This document shows positions 42,567 through 51,273 of a DNA stretch of 64,000 nt, one piece after another. The stretch is from assembly GCF_023509015.1 (NCBI RefSeq), contig NZ_CP094975.1, positions 2,675,501 through 2,739,500 on the forward strand, given 5' to 3'. The stretch comes from Pseudomonas abieticivorans. Its GTDB lineage: Bacteria; Pseudomonadota; Gammaproteobacteria; Pseudomonadales; Pseudomonadaceae. Each line of letters opens with the position of its first letter. The stretch's first letter is position 1. Below the pieces are notes generated by a model. The model saw only the letters and a list, made by a program, of their open reading frames with translations. It was not told the DNA's origin and did not search any database. A program made the position numbers and the translations under genes.

Positions 42567-43457
42567 TCAGCGCATCGCGTAATCAGCGACGATGCCGAGG
42601 AAAATCGACAGCCCCGCCCAATGGTTGTGCAAAAACGCCTTGAAGCACGCCATGCGCTCGCGCTCGCGGGTTTTCCATGATTGCCACACAAAGCACAGCG
42701 CCGCTCCCAGCAGGCCCAAGTGGAACCAACCACCCAGGTCGAAGCGCGCGCCGGCCAGCAACAGGCAGCACAGGGCCAGGCCTTGCAGCAGGCCGATGAT
42801 CACCCGGTCCGAGTCACCAAACAGAATCGCCGTGGACTTGACCCCGATGCGCAGGTCGTCATCGCGGTCGCACATGGCGTAATAGGTGTCGTAGCCTACG
42901 GTCCACAGCAGGTTGGCGATCCACAGCAGCCAGGCGGCTGCCGGCAGTTCGCCGGTTTGCGCGGTGAATGCCATCGGCATGCCCCAGGAAAACGCCGCGC
43001 CCAGCACCACTTGCGGGTAATAGGTGTAGCGCTTCATGAATGGGTAAGTGGCCGCCAGTGCCAGGCCGCCAAACGACAACCAAATGGTGCTGGCATTGGT
43101 GCACAGCACCAGGGCGAAACTCAGCGCGATCAGCACGGCAAAAAACACCAGCGCCTCTTTCGAGCTGATCTTGCCACTGGCCAAGGGCCGCTGGGCCGTG
43201 CGCTTGACGTGGCCGTCGACCTTGCGGTCGGCATAGTCGTTGATCACGCAGCCCGCCGCGCGCATCAATACCACGCCCAACACGAAGATCACTATGTTGG
43301 CCAGCGACGGCGAGCCTTTGCCGGCAATCCACAGCGCCCACAGGGTAGGCCACAGCAACAGGTAGATGCCGATGGGTTTGTCCATGCGGGTCAACTGCAC
43401 GAAGTCCCAGGCACGCGGATTGATGCGGTTCAGCGATTTGAGCAAATTCTGGTACAT
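42567..43457 (-). CDS. ubiA: 4-hydroxybenzoate polyprenyltransferase
   Basis: The 296-residue inner-membrane enzyme prenylates 4-hydroxybenzoate in ubiquinone synthesis. It has about nine hydrophobic helices and the two Asp-rich motifs: [15 protein letters not shown] and [20 protein letters not shown], which bind Mg-diphosphate. ubiC lies 18 bases upstream in the same direction, so the two steps from chorismate are co-transcribed. Confidence 0.96.
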   Translation of the reverse strand: MYQNLLKSLNRINPRAWDFVQLTRMDKPIGIYLLLWPTLWALWIAGKGSPSLANIVIFVLGVVLMRAAGCVINDYADRKVDGHVKRTAQRPLASGKISSKEALVFFAVLIALSFALVLCTNASTIWLSFGGLALAATYPFMKRYTYYPQVVLGAAFSWGMPMAFTAQTGELPAAAWLLWIANLLWTVGYDTYYAMCDRDDDLRIGVKSTAILFGDSDRVIIGLLQGLALCCLLLAGARFDLGGWFHLGLLGAALCFVWQSWKTRERERMACFKAFLHNHWAGLSIFLGIVADYAMR

Positions 43458-43475
43458 CGTCGGGCACTCTCCGAA

Positions 43476-44018
43476 TCAGTGGCGGGCGGCCTGCCACAGG
43501 CTGGGCAAAAATACTTCGGCCACCAACACGCTCAGCGGGCCGCGATCAAAGCGCGAGCGCCGGCCCCATAACCCCTCGGTGGCCTGGTCGGCGGGCAACC
43601 AGGCAGCGGGGTAGCGGCATACTTCGATGGGCTGGCGCTGGAATGCCTGGTCGCAAAACAGCAACTCGCCCAGCGAGCGGCTGCCCAGGGCATCCAGCGC
43701 CAGGCCGCCTTCCAGCAAAGCCTGATGGCCGGCCACGCTGCGGGCAAACACCCAGGCCTGGCCGTGGCCGCGCAAGTACACCTCGCGCACCCAGCCCAGG
43801 CTACCCTGCGGCAGGCCGAGGGTTTCGCACTCCTCGGCGCGCAGGGTTTCCCAGTCTTCGTAAAGGGGTGTCACGCTGAAGTGATCGGCGGATAATTGCG
43901 TCAGGCGGCGGGTCAGCGAGCCTTGGTCGAACAGCCAGTCACGGGTGGTAGGGTCGGCCGCCGAAGGCGTTTCGAGGGACCATTGCGCGGTGATGGCAGC
44001 GGGAGAGGGATGCGACAC
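43476..44018 (-). CDS. ubiC: chorismate lyase
   Basis: The 180-residue cytosolic enzyme converts chorismate to 4-hydroxybenzoate and pyruvate. It shows UbiC features: WLFDQGSLTRRL, LGWVREVYLRGHGQAWVFARSVAG and LGSRSLGELLF. Length fits the family (about 165-185). It begins the leftward ubiCA unit. Confidence 0.93.
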   Translation of the reverse strand: MSHPSPAAITAQWSLETPSAADPTTRDWLFDQGSLTRRLTQLSADHFSVTPLYEDWETLRAEECETLGLPQGSLGWVREVYLRGHGQAWVFARSVAGHQALLEGGLALDALGSRSLGELLFCDQAFQRQPIEVCRYPAAWLPADQATEGLWGRRSRFDRGPLSVLVAEVFLPSLWQAARH

Positions 44019-44182
44019 GGTAGGCGTTTTTCGTCAGCCACAGAGGCGGCGAGCTTAGCATGTTTGCACTTGGGTTTTGACCTGCGCGGGCCGATGCCAC
44101 TTGCATCCGCCGCCATGGGTCAGTACAAAACGCCCTGAGCCGGCGATCGACCGGCCAGAGCCTGGTTATTAGAGGAACAGCA

Positions 44183-44350
44183 ATGAAAAAGTGGCAGTGT
44201 GTGGTGTGTGGCCTGATCTATGACGAAAAAGACGGTTGGCCGGACGATGGCATTGCCCCTGGCACCCTCTGGCAAGATGTTCCAGAAGACTGGCTATGCC
44301 CTGATTGCGGCGTGGGCAAGATGGATTTCGAAATGATTGAAATCAACTGA
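44183..44350 (+). CDS. rubA: rubredoxin
   Basis: This 55-residue protein (168 bases) has two CxxC iron sites: Cys6/Cys9 in WQCVVCG and Cys39/Cys42 in LCPDCG, plus the rubredoxin core [16 protein letters not shown] and DVPEDW. AGAGGAACAGCA precedes the ATG. It transfers electrons to alkane hydroxylases or peroxidatic acceptors and receives them from the reductase encoded 28 bases downstream. Confidence 0.95.
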   Translation: MKKWQCVVCGLIYDEKDGWPDDGIAPGTLWQDVPEDWLCPDCGVGKMDFEMIEIN

Positions 44351-44378
44351 TACCTCAACATTCAAAGGAACAGCAGGC

Positions 44379-45527
44379 ATGACGGCACCGGTGGTGATAG
44401 TGGGCACGGGCCTGGCGGGCTACAACCTCGCCCGGGAATTTCGCAAGCTGGATGGCGAAACGCCGTTGCTGCTGATTACCGCCGATGATGGGCGCAGCTA
44501 TTCCAAGCCGATGCTGTCTACCGGCTTTGGCAAAAACAAGGGCGCCGATGGCCTGAGCATGGCCGAGGCCGGCGCCATGGCCGTGCAACTCAACGCCGAG
44601 GTACGCACCCATACCCGCATCAGCGGCATCGACCCGGGCCACAAGCGCCTGTGGATCGGTGAAGAGCCGGTGTATTACCGCGACCTGGTGCTGGCCTGGG
44701 GCGCCGAGACCGTCAAGGTTCCGGTGGCGGGCGATGCTGGCGAGCTGATCTTCCCGATCAATGACTTGGAAGATTACGCGCGCTTTCGCCTGGCCGCCGA
44801 GGGCAAGCAGCGGGTGCTGATCCTGGGGGCGGGCCTGATTGGCTGCGAGTTCGCCAACGACCTGATACTGGGCGGCATCGCCGTCGAATTGGTCGCGCCG
44901 TGCGAGCAGGTCATGCCGACCTTACTGCACCCGGCCGCGGCCGCTGCTGTGCAAGCCGGGCTGGAAGGGCTGGGTGCAGTCTTCCATTTGGGTCCGGTGC
45001 TCACCCGGTTGCTGCGCGCAGGCGATGGCCTGCAAGCGCACTTGTCCGACGGTACCGTCATCCCTTGCGACCTGGTGGTCTCGGCCATCGGCTTGCGCCC
45101 ACGTATCGACCTGGCTACTGCCGCAGGCTTGCAAGTGGGCCGTGGCGTCAGCGTGAACCGCCAGCTCAAGACCAGCCACGACAGCATCTACGCCTTGGGC
45201 GACTGCGCCGAGGTCGACGGGCTTAACCTGCTGTACGTGATGCCACTGATGAGCTGTGCCCGTGCCTTGGCGCAAACGCTGGCCGGCAACCCCACCCATG
45301 TGGCTTACGGCCCTATGCCTATCACCGTTAAAACGCCGGTGTGCCCATTGGTCGTCTCGCCGGTGCCCCGCGGCCTTGAGGGCCAGTGGACGGTGGAAGG
45401 CGAGGGCGCCAACATTAAGGCGTTATGCCATGACCCCGACGGCAATCTGCTGGGCTACGCCCTGACTGGCAGCGCGGTGATGGAGAAATTGGCCCTGAAC
45501 AAGCAGTTGCCCGCCCTGTTGGCGTGA
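44379..45527 (+). CDS. rubredoxin reductase
   Basis: The 382-residue flavoprotein has the FAD motif [16 protein letters not shown], the NAD-binding motif [21 protein letters not shown] and the second FAD motif [14 protein letters not shown] of pyridine nucleotide-disulfide oxidoreductases. Its position right after rubredoxin supports the rubredoxin reductase call. The start at 44379 (MTAPVV) is chosen because AAAGGAACAGC precedes it; a TTG start 14 codons earlier would overlap rubA. Confidence 0.93.
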   Translation: MTAPVVIVGTGLAGYNLAREFRKLDGETPLLLITADDGRSYSKPMLSTGFGKNKGADGLSMAEAGAMAVQLNAEVRTHTRISGIDPGHKRLWIGEEPVYYRDLVLAWGAETVKVPVAGDAGELIFPINDLEDYARFRLAAEGKQRVLILGAGLIGCEFANDLILGGIAVELVAPCEQVMPTLLHPAAAAAVQAGLEGLGAVFHLGPVLTRLLRAGDGLQAHLSDGTVIPCDLVVSAIGLRPRIDLATAAGLQVGRGVSVNRQLKTSHDSIYALGDCAEVDGLNLLYVMPLMSCARALAQTLAGNPTHVAYGPMPITVKTPVCPLVVSPVPRGLEGQWTVEGEGANIKALCHDPDGNLLGYALTGSAVMEKLALNKQLPALLA

Positions 45528-45713
45528 TTAAAGGACTTTCTGTCGGAATAACCCTGATTTTGCCCCTACAAAGGTGACCCAGAGGCTGGCGCCGCCCCCG
45601 GAGCCGTGCCATCCTCACTCGGTCTGCCGCAGCGTAGAGCCTGCGGCGCGCTGGGCACTGTTCCGGAAGAACAGTTCGGACATAAAAACAAAAAACCTCA
45701 AAGAGGCTTCACT

Positions 45714-45989
45714 ATGCGTAAACCAGAACTCGCAGCCGCCATCGCTGAAAAAGCGGACCTGACCAAAGAACAAGCCAACCGCGTGCTCAACGCCGTACTG
45801 GAAGAAATCACCAACGCGTTGCACAAGAAAGACAGCGTTACCTTGGTCGGCTTCGGCACTTTCCTGCAACGCCACCGCGGCGCGCGCACTGGCAAAAACC
45901 CGCAAACCGGCGAGCCGGTTAAAATCAAGGCAAGCAACACTGTTGCGTTCAAGCCTGGGAAATTCCTGAAAGACAGCGTAAACCCGTAA
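45714..45989 (+). CDS. HU-family DNA-binding protein (HupN-like)
   Basis: The 91-residue protein MRKPELAAAIAEKADLTKEQANRVLN... has the HU/IHF body and the arm region VTLVGFGTFLQRHRGARTGKNPQTGEPVKIKASNTVAFKPG. Conserved Pro and Arg of the beta-arm are present. Position after the rubredoxin genes fits the Pseudomonas HU paralogue HupN. AAGAGG lies about 8 bases upstream of the ATG. Two short hairpins (about 45630-45680) lie in its leader. Confidence 0.92.
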   Translation: MRKPELAAAIAEKADLTKEQANRVLNAVLEEITNALHKKDSVTLVGFGTFLQRHRGARTGKNPQTGEPVKIKASNTVAFKPGKFLKDSVNP

Positions 45990-46008
45990 ACGGCGTTTTC
46001 GCCCTCCT

Positions 46009-46093
46009 GTAGGAGCGGATTTTTCCGCGAAAAGCACGATGCGGTCTTTCAGTTATATCGTGTTGTGATTTTCGCGGATAAATCCGCTCCTGC
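46009..46093. repeat. inverted pair of REP units
   Basis: GTAGGAGCGGATTTTTCCGCG (46009-46031) faces TTCGCGGATAAATCCGCTCC (46071-46093), the REPIN arrangement, between the HU gene and the next ORF. Confidence 0.75.
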
Positions 46094-46167
46094 TAGATCG
46101 CGCCTATCGCTATCTGCCTCATCCTCCCGCTACACTTTCGCCTCTTTTCCCCCCTCGAGGCGCCTAC

Positions 46168-46542
46168 ATGAAGTTCCGCTTTCTCCTCTGGGCCATGGGC
46201 CTGCTGATGGCCAAGGCCAGCCGCATCAACCCGGCGTTCCAGCAGCAACTCAAGGACCGGGACCTGGTGTTCCAACTGCAAACCCTGGACGGCAAGGTCG
46301 CGCGGCACTTCATCGTCAAAGACATGCGCATCACCAGTAAAGGCGGCAGCGTGGCTGAGCCTGCGTTTGCCATCGCGTTCAAGGATGCAGCGTTTGGCTA
46401 CCAGACGATGCAGGCCAAGAACAAGCAACTGGCGTTTATGCAGGGGATTCAGGACAAGACCATCCAAATCAAGGGCAACCCGGCGCTGGTGATCTGGTTT
46501 CAGGGGCTGACCAAGTATTTGAAGCCTAAGAAGAAAGGGTGA
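46168..46542 (+). CDS. conserved small protein, possible SCP2-like fold
   Basis: The 124-residue protein is conserved next to the HU gene in this genus, but I do not recognise a function. It begins MKFRFLLWAMGLLMAKASRIN and has a beta/alpha pattern (VFQLQTLDGKVARHFIVKD, FAIAFKDAAFG, GIQDKTIQIKGNPALVIWFQGL) that resembles sterol-carrier-type lipid-binding folds; this is weak. A Lys-rich tail (KPKKKG) ends it. GAGGCGCCTAC precedes the ATG. Confidence 0.8.
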   Translation: MKFRFLLWAMGLLMAKASRINPAFQQQLKDRDLVFQLQTLDGKVARHFIVKDMRITSKGGSVAEPAFAIAFKDAAFGYQTMQAKNKQLAFMQGIQDKTIQIKGNPALVIWFQGLTKYLKPKKKG

Positions 46543-46557
46543 CTGTCTAACTACCTC

Positions 46558-46593
46558 TGCAAAATTCGGCTAATACTCTGCACCTAACGGATA
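46558..46593 (+). promoter_or_regulatory. two BenR/XylS-type operators of benA
   Basis: TGCA-AAATTC-GGCTA (46558-46572) and TGCA-CCTAAC-GGATA (46579-46593) both match the TGCA-N6-GGNTA site of XylS/BenR activators, and their starts are 21 bp apart as in the Pm promoter. TAACCT near 46615-46620 could be the -10. They lie 65 bases before the benA ATG. Confidence 0.85.
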
Positions 46594-46657
46594 TCGCCGC
46601 ACCTTGAGCCTCCCTAACCTCGTTATTGCCTGAACAATAACAACGGAGGCCCCGGCC

Positions 46658-48022
46658 ATGTCCCTGGGAATCGAGTACCTGAATGCCTTGCTAGAGGAAG
46701 ATCGGGAGAAGGGCGTTTACCGCTGCAAGCGGGAAATGTTCACCGATCCGCGGCTGTTCGACCTTGAGATGAAGCACATCTTCGAAGGGAACTGGCTGTA
46801 CCTCGCCCACGAAAGCCAAATCCCCAACGTCAACGACTACTACACCACGCAAATGGGCCGCCAACCCATTTTCATCGCCCGCAACAAGGCCGGCGAGCTG
46901 AATGCCTTCCTTAACGCCTGCAGCCACCGTGGCGCGATGTTGTGCCGGCACAAGACCGGCAATCGGGCGTCTTACACGTGCCCGTTTCACGGCTGGACGT
47001 TCAACAACTCCGGCAAGCTGCTCAAGGTCAAAGACCCGGCCGAGGCCGGCTATCCGGCCAGTTTCAACTGTGAAGGCTCGCACGACCTGACCAAGGTGGC
47101 GCGGTTCGAGTCTTATCGCGGCTTTCTGTTTGGCTCGCTCAACCCCGACGTGCCGTCGTTGGTAGAACACTTGGGTGAGTCGGCGAAGATCATCGACATG
47201 ATCGTCGACCAGTCCCCCGAGGGCCTGGAAGTGCTGCGCGGTTCCAGCAGTTACATCTACGAGGGTAACTGGAAGCTGACCGCCGAGAACGGCGCCGACG
47301 GCTACCACGTGAGTTCTGTGCACTGGAACTACGCCGCCACCCAGCAGCAGCGCAAACAGCGCGCCGCCGGTGAAGGCACCAAGACCATGAGCGCTGGTGG
47401 CTGGGCCAAGCAGGGCGGTGGTTTCTATTCGTTCGACAAGGGCCACATGTTGCTGTGGACGCGCTGGTCCAACCCCGAGGACCGCCCGTTGTACGAGCGC
47501 CGCGACGAGTTGGCGCAGAACTTCGGCTCGGCCCGCGCCGACTGGATGATCGAGAATTCGCGCAACCTGTGCCTGTACCCCAACGTGTACCTGATGGACC
47601 AGTTCAGTTCGCAGATCCGCATCGCCCGGCCCATCGACGTGAACCGCACCGAAATCACCATTTACTGCATCGCGCCCAAGGGCGAGAGCGATGCGGCGCG
47701 CAGCCAGCGGATCCGCCAGTACGAAGACTTCTTTAACGTCAGCGGCATGGCCACGCCCGATGACCTGGAAGAGTTCCGCTCTTGCCAGGTGGGTTACCAG
47801 GGCAGCACCACGGCGTGGAACGACATGTCCCGCGGTGCCGAGCATTGGGTGGAAGGCGCCGACGCGGCCGCGCAAGAAATCGACCTGCATCCGCTGTTGA
47901 GCGGCGTACGCACCGAAGACGAAGGGCTGTTTGTGCTGCAGCACAAGTATTGGCAGGAAACCATGCTCAAGGCGCTGCAAAAATCCCTGGCCCAGCGTAT
48001 CGACGTGGAGGTGGTGCTATGA
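46658..48022 (+). CDS. benA: benzoate 1,2-dioxygenase large (alpha) subunit
   Basis: The 454-residue alpha subunit has Rieske ligands Cys88/His90 (ACSHRG) and Cys108/His111 (CPFHGW), then a mononuclear iron site near residues 215-230 ([16 protein letters not shown]). It hydroxylates benzoate to the cis-dihydrodiol acid. Sequence runs [18 protein letters not shown] and [17 protein letters not shown] match my recollection of Pseudomonas BenA. The family also includes toluate dioxygenase XylX, but the BenR-type promoter and gene order favour ben. The stop overlaps benB by 4 bases. Confidence 0.92.
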   Translation: MSLGIEYLNALLEEDREKGVYRCKREMFTDPRLFDLEMKHIFEGNWLYLAHESQIPNVNDYYTTQMGRQPIFIARNKAGELNAFLNACSHRGAMLCRHKTGNRASYTCPFHGWTFNNSGKLLKVKDPAEAGYPASFNCEGSHDLTKVARFESYRGFLFGSLNPDVPSLVEHLGESAKIIDMIVDQSPEGLEVLRGSSSYIYEGNWKLTAENGADGYHVSSVHWNYAATQQQRKQRAAGEGTKTMSAGGWAKQGGGFYSFDKGHMLLWTRWSNPEDRPLYERRDELAQNFGSARADWMIENSRNLCLYPNVYLMDQFSSQIRIARPIDVNRTEITIYCIAPKGESDAARSQRIRQYEDFFNVSGMATPDDLEEFRSCQVGYQGSTTAWNDMSRGAEHWVEGADAAAQEIDLHPLLSGVRTEDEGLFVLQHKYWQETMLKALQKSLAQRIDVEVVL

Positions 48023-48507
48023 CGATCACCTACGAACAAGCCCGGGATTTTCTGTACCGCGAAGCGCGCTACCTGGACGACAAGGACTGGGACAACTGGC
48101 TGGAGCTGTACGCCCCCGAAGCGACTTTCTGGATGCCCAGTTGGGACGACAGCGACACCCTGACCGAAGACCCGCAGCGCGAGATTTCGCTGATCTGGTA
48201 CGGCGGCCGCGATGGCTTGGAAGATCGGGTGTTCCGCATCAAGACCGAGCGCTCCAGCGCCAGCATCCCCGACACCCGCACCTCGCATAACCTGAGCAAT
48301 ATCGAGCTTTTGGAACAAACCGATGGGCAGTGCACCCTGCGTTTCAACTGGCACACCCTCAGCTTTCGCTACAAGACGGTGGACAGCTATTTCGGCACCA
48401 GCTTCTACACCCTGGACACCCGGGGCGAACAACCGCTGATCACTGCCAAGAAGGTGGTCCTGAAGAACGATTACGTTCGCCAGGTCATCGACATCTACCA
48501 CCTCTGA
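48019..48507 (+). CDS. benB: benzoate 1,2-dioxygenase small (beta) subunit
   Basis: The 162-residue beta subunit has the NTF2-like fold typical of ring-hydroxylating dioxygenases: [40 protein letters not shown] at the N terminus and [19 protein letters not shown] later. It supports the alpha3beta3 oxygenase. The ATG overlaps the benA stop (ATGA) and benC follows after 11 bases. Confidence 0.92.
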   Translation: MTITYEQARDFLYREARYLDDKDWDNWLELYAPEATFWMPSWDDSDTLTEDPQREISLIWYGGRDGLEDRVFRIKTERSSASIPDTRTSHNLSNIELLEQTDGQCTLRFNWHTLSFRYKTVDSYFGTSFYTLDTRGEQPLITAKKVVLKNDYVRQVIDIYHL

Positions 48508-48518
48508 GGGCCGCCATC

Positions 48519-49532
48519 ATGACCTACAAGATCGCGCTCAACTTCGAAGACGGCGTTACCCGCTTCATCGACAGTAGCGCCGCCGAAACCGTGGCAGACG
48601 CCGCTTACCGGCAAGGCATCAACATCCCGCTGGACTGCCGCGATGGCGCCTGCGGTACTTGCAAGTGTTTTGCCGAGGCGGGCCAGTACGACCTGGGCCA
48701 GGAGTACATCGAAGACGCCCTGACCGAGGACGAAGCCAGTGAAGGCTACGTGCTTACTTGCCAGATGCGCGCGCAAAGCGACTGCGTGATCCGGGTGCCA
48801 GCCTCGTCCGATGTCTGCCGCACTCAGCGGGCCAGTTTTAGCGGTGAAATCACCGCGGTACAGCAGCTGTCCGACAGCACCATCGCGTTGAAGATCAAGG
48901 GCGACTCCCTGAGCAAGCTGGCTTTTCTGCCGGGCCAGTATGTGAACTTGCAGGTGCCGGGTAGCGAGCAAACCCGGGCGTATTCATTCAGTTCGTTGCA
49001 ACGCGATGGCGAAGTCAGCTTTTTGATCCGCAACGTGCCTGGCGGGCTGATGAGCAGTTTTCTCACGGGGCTGGCCAAAGCCGGCGACAGTATGAACCTG
49101 GCCGGCCCTTTGGGCAGCTTCTACCTGCGGGAGATCCGCCGGCCGCTGCTGTTGCTGGCAGGCGGCACGGGGCTGGCACCGTTCACGGCGATGCTCGAGC
49201 GGATTGCCGAGCAGGGCAGTGAACACCCGCTGCATTTGATCTACGGGGTGACCAATGACTTCGACCTGGTGGAGCTTGACCGGCTTGAGGCACTGGCTGC
49301 GAGCATCCCCAACTTCACCTTCAGCGCTTGCGTGGCCAACCCGGACAGCGCCTACCCGCGCAAAGGCTACGTGACCCAGCATATCGAGCCTGCGCACCTG
49401 AACCAGGGTGACGTGGACGTGTACCTGTGCGGGCCGCCGCCGATGGTTGAGGCGGTCAGCCAGTACATCCGCGAGCAAGGCATCACACCGGCGAATTTCT
49501 ATTTCGAAAAATTCGCCGCCAGCGCCGCCTGA
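48519..49532 (+). CDS. benC: benzoate dioxygenase reductase component
   Basis: The 337-residue protein has an N-terminal plant-type [2Fe-2S] ferredoxin (Cys40, Cys45, Cys48, Cys81 in LDCRDGACGTC...LTCQMR). An FAD-binding barrel follows (PGQYVNLQVPGSEQTRAYSFSS), then an NAD(H) domain (LLLAGGTGLAPFTAM, YLCGPPPMVEAV). It passes electrons from NADH to BenA. The start at 48519 follows GAGGGCCGCC. Confidence 0.92.
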   Translation: MTYKIALNFEDGVTRFIDSSAAETVADAAYRQGINIPLDCRDGACGTCKCFAEAGQYDLGQEYIEDALTEDEASEGYVLTCQMRAQSDCVIRVPASSDVCRTQRASFSGEITAVQQLSDSTIALKIKGDSLSKLAFLPGQYVNLQVPGSEQTRAYSFSSLQRDGEVSFLIRNVPGGLMSSFLTGLAKAGDSMNLAGPLGSFYLREIRRPLLLLAGGTGLAPFTAMLERIAEQGSEHPLHLIYGVTNDFDLVELDRLEALAASIPNFTFSACVANPDSAYPRKGYVTQHIEPAHLNQGDVDVYLCGPPPMVEAVSQYIREQGITPANFYFEKFAASAA

Positions 49533-49538
49533 CCGCGC

Positions 49539-49566
49539 TTGTGGGAGGCAAGCCTGGCTCCCACAA
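49539..49566. repeat. benC-benD intergenic hairpin
   Basis: TTGTGGGA pairs with TCCCACAA, with an inner loop, in the 67-base gap. It has no T run and may only modulate expression of benD. Confidence 0.55.
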
Positions 49567-49599
49567 AATCCCGTTCAACCTTAAATCGGGTTAACCATC

Positions 49600-50364
49600 A
49601 TGCAACGATTCCAATCCAAAACCGCCCTGGTTACCGGCGCCGCCCAGGGCATTGGTCGCCGTGTGGCCGAGCGCCTGGCCGAAGAAGGCGCGCAGCTCAT
49701 TTTGGTCGATCGCTCGGAACTGGTCTTCGAGCTGCAAAGCCTACCGGGCAACCCCTTGATCCTCACCGCCGACCTTGAACAATACGCCGAGTGCGAGCGC
49801 GTGGTGCAGGCCGGTGTCGAGCGTTTCAAGCGCCTGGACATTCTGATTAACAACGTTGGTGGCACCATCTGGGCCAAGCCCTACGAGCATTACGAGCCCG
49901 CGCAAATCGAAGCCGAAGTCCGCCGCTCGCTATTCCCCACGCTGTGGTGCTGCCACGCCGCGTTACCGCACATGCTGGCGCAAGGGCAGGGCGCCATCGT
50001 CAATGTCTCGTCGATTGCCACCCGCAGTATCAACCGCGTGCCTTATGGCGCGGCAAAGGGTGGGGTGAATGCCTTGACCGCATGCCTGGCTTTTGAAAAT
50101 GCCGGGCGTGGCATCCGGGTCAATGCCACGGCCCCGGGTGGTACCGAGGCGCCGCCACGGCGTATCCCGCGTAACGCAGCGCTGCAAAGCAGCGAGGAGA
50201 AAGTCTGGTACCAGCAAATCGTCGATCAGACCCTGGATACCAGCCTGATGCATCGCTACGGCAGCATCGAGGAGCAAGTGGGCGCGATCCTGTTCCTGGC
50301 GTCTGATGAGGCCTCGTATATCACCGGCGTAACACTGCCCGTGGGGGGCGGTGACCTCGGCTGA
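49600..50364 (+). CDS. benD: cis-1,2-dihydroxycyclohexa-3,5-diene-1-carboxylate dehydrogenase
   Basis: The 254-residue SDR oxidises the benzoate dihydrodiol to catechol with loss of CO2. It shows TGAAQGIG, NNVGG, NVSSIA and YGAAKGG with the catalytic Tyr-Lys. The sequence and its place after benABC support the call. No catechol ring-cleavage genes (catBCA) and no benK or benR lie in the window, so the later steps must be encoded elsewhere. It is the last gene of the unit. Confidence 0.92.
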   Translation: MQRFQSKTALVTGAAQGIGRRVAERLAEEGAQLILVDRSELVFELQSLPGNPLILTADLEQYAECERVVQAGVERFKRLDILINNVGGTIWAKPYEHYEPAQIEAEVRRSLFPTLWCCHAALPHMLAQGQGAIVNVSSIATRSINRVPYGAAKGGVNALTACLAFENAGRGIRVNATAPGGTEAPPRRIPRNAALQSSEEKVWYQQIVDQTLDTSLMHRYGSIEEQVGAILFLASDEASYITGVTLPVGGGDLG

Positions 50365-50820
50365 CAAGACCGGTTTGTCCTGAAAACCACTGTTCGCGAA
50401 TGATAGCGATATGCCGCCAAGGCGCAACCGGGTTGCGCCTGGTCACTTTTGCGTTGGTTTTAAAAATTAAAAGGTTCTACTTAGTTGCCCCTTTTTAGGG
50501 GCAAGCAAAATCTCTCAAAAAGAGCAACTAGGTTGCGCCTTGAGTCTGGAGGTAAAGCAACTTTGTGCTTAAATTCCTGTAATTAAGCATTATAATTCAT
50601 AAAAATCGTTGAATGTGCGCTTATCGTGCAAATTTTAACGCTCGTTGACTCACTCCTCAAAAAGCATCCCAGGCCAGGCCCGTCTATAAACAACGGAGCC
50701 CAATCGGCCATTGCGTGGTCAATAAACGTGCACATGGCCCATTACAACTATTGACGCCCGGCACTGCTTGGTCGAACATAGATAGTTAGCAAACTATGAA
50801 TATAAGGTGCTACTGTCCGG
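50365..50820. other. intergenic region with GTTGC repeats and dyads
   Basis: No coding frame with a ribosome site is visible in these 456 bases. GGTTGCGCCT at 50431-50440, AGTTGCCCCT at 50483-50492 and GGTTGCGCCT at 50531-50540 form direct repeats about 50 bases apart. Dyads lie at 50420-50440 (9-base arms), 50485-50504 (8-base arms) and 50524-50536 (GCAAC-TAG-GTTGC). A TGCTTAA/TTAAGCA inverted repeat is at 50566-50589. The following 200 bases are A+T-rich. Confidence 0.6.
50782..50797. promoter_or_regulatory. MarR-type operator
   Basis: ATAGTT-AGCA-AACTAT is a 16-base dyad with 6-base arms, 24 bases before the MarR ATG. It overlaps the expected promoter and suggests autorepression of the efflux operon. 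Confidence 0.65.
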
Positions 50821-51273
50821 ATGAATCTCGACAAGCTCCACCAGAACATCAGCAGCGGAATGGTCACGGCGGCCCGCCATTGGCGGCGCATCTGCCAGAC
50901 AACGCTGGCCAACTACGGCATTTCCGAAGCGTGCGCGGTGCCTTTGCTGATCATCGTGCGCCTGGGCGACGGTGTGCGTCAGGTCACTGTGGCCCAGGCC
51001 GCAGGTCTGGAAAGCCCGTCTCTGGTGCGCCTGCTCGACCAGCTGTGCAATTCGGGCTTTGTGTGCCGCACCGAAGACCCCACCGACCGCCGCGCCAAGG
51101 CCCTGAGCCTGACCGAAAAAGGCCGGGAGCTTGCCGAAGCCATCGAAGGCGAGCTGGTGCGCCTGCGCCGCGAGGTGCTCACCGACATCGCCCCAGCCGA
51201 CCTTGAGGCGGCACTGCGCGTGGTGCGGGCGTTTGAGGAAGCGGGGCAGGGCACGGCGGGCTTGCCATCTTGA
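50821..51273 (+). CDS. MarR-family transcriptional regulator
   Basis: The 150-residue protein has a central winged HTH (VTVAQAAGLESPSLVRLLDQLCNSGFVCRTEDPTDRRAKALSLTEKG). It heads an operon with a FUSC-type protein, DUF1656, HlyD and an outer-membrane factor; the dyad upstream of its start suggests it represses that operon until an aromatic acid or similar ligand binds. Its stop overlaps the TTG start of the next gene. Confidence 0.9.
   Translation: MNLDKLHQNISSGMVTAARHWRRICQTTLANYGISEACAVPLLIIVRLGDGVRQVTVAQAAGLESPSLVRLLDQLCNSGFVCRTEDPTDRRAKALSLTEKGRELAEAIEGELVRLRREVLTDIAPADLEAALRVVRAFEEAGQGTAGLPS

Noticed and set aside
46691..47980. Long reverse open frame opposite benA
   Set aside because: Antisense to a clear Rieske dioxygenase; no ribosome site.
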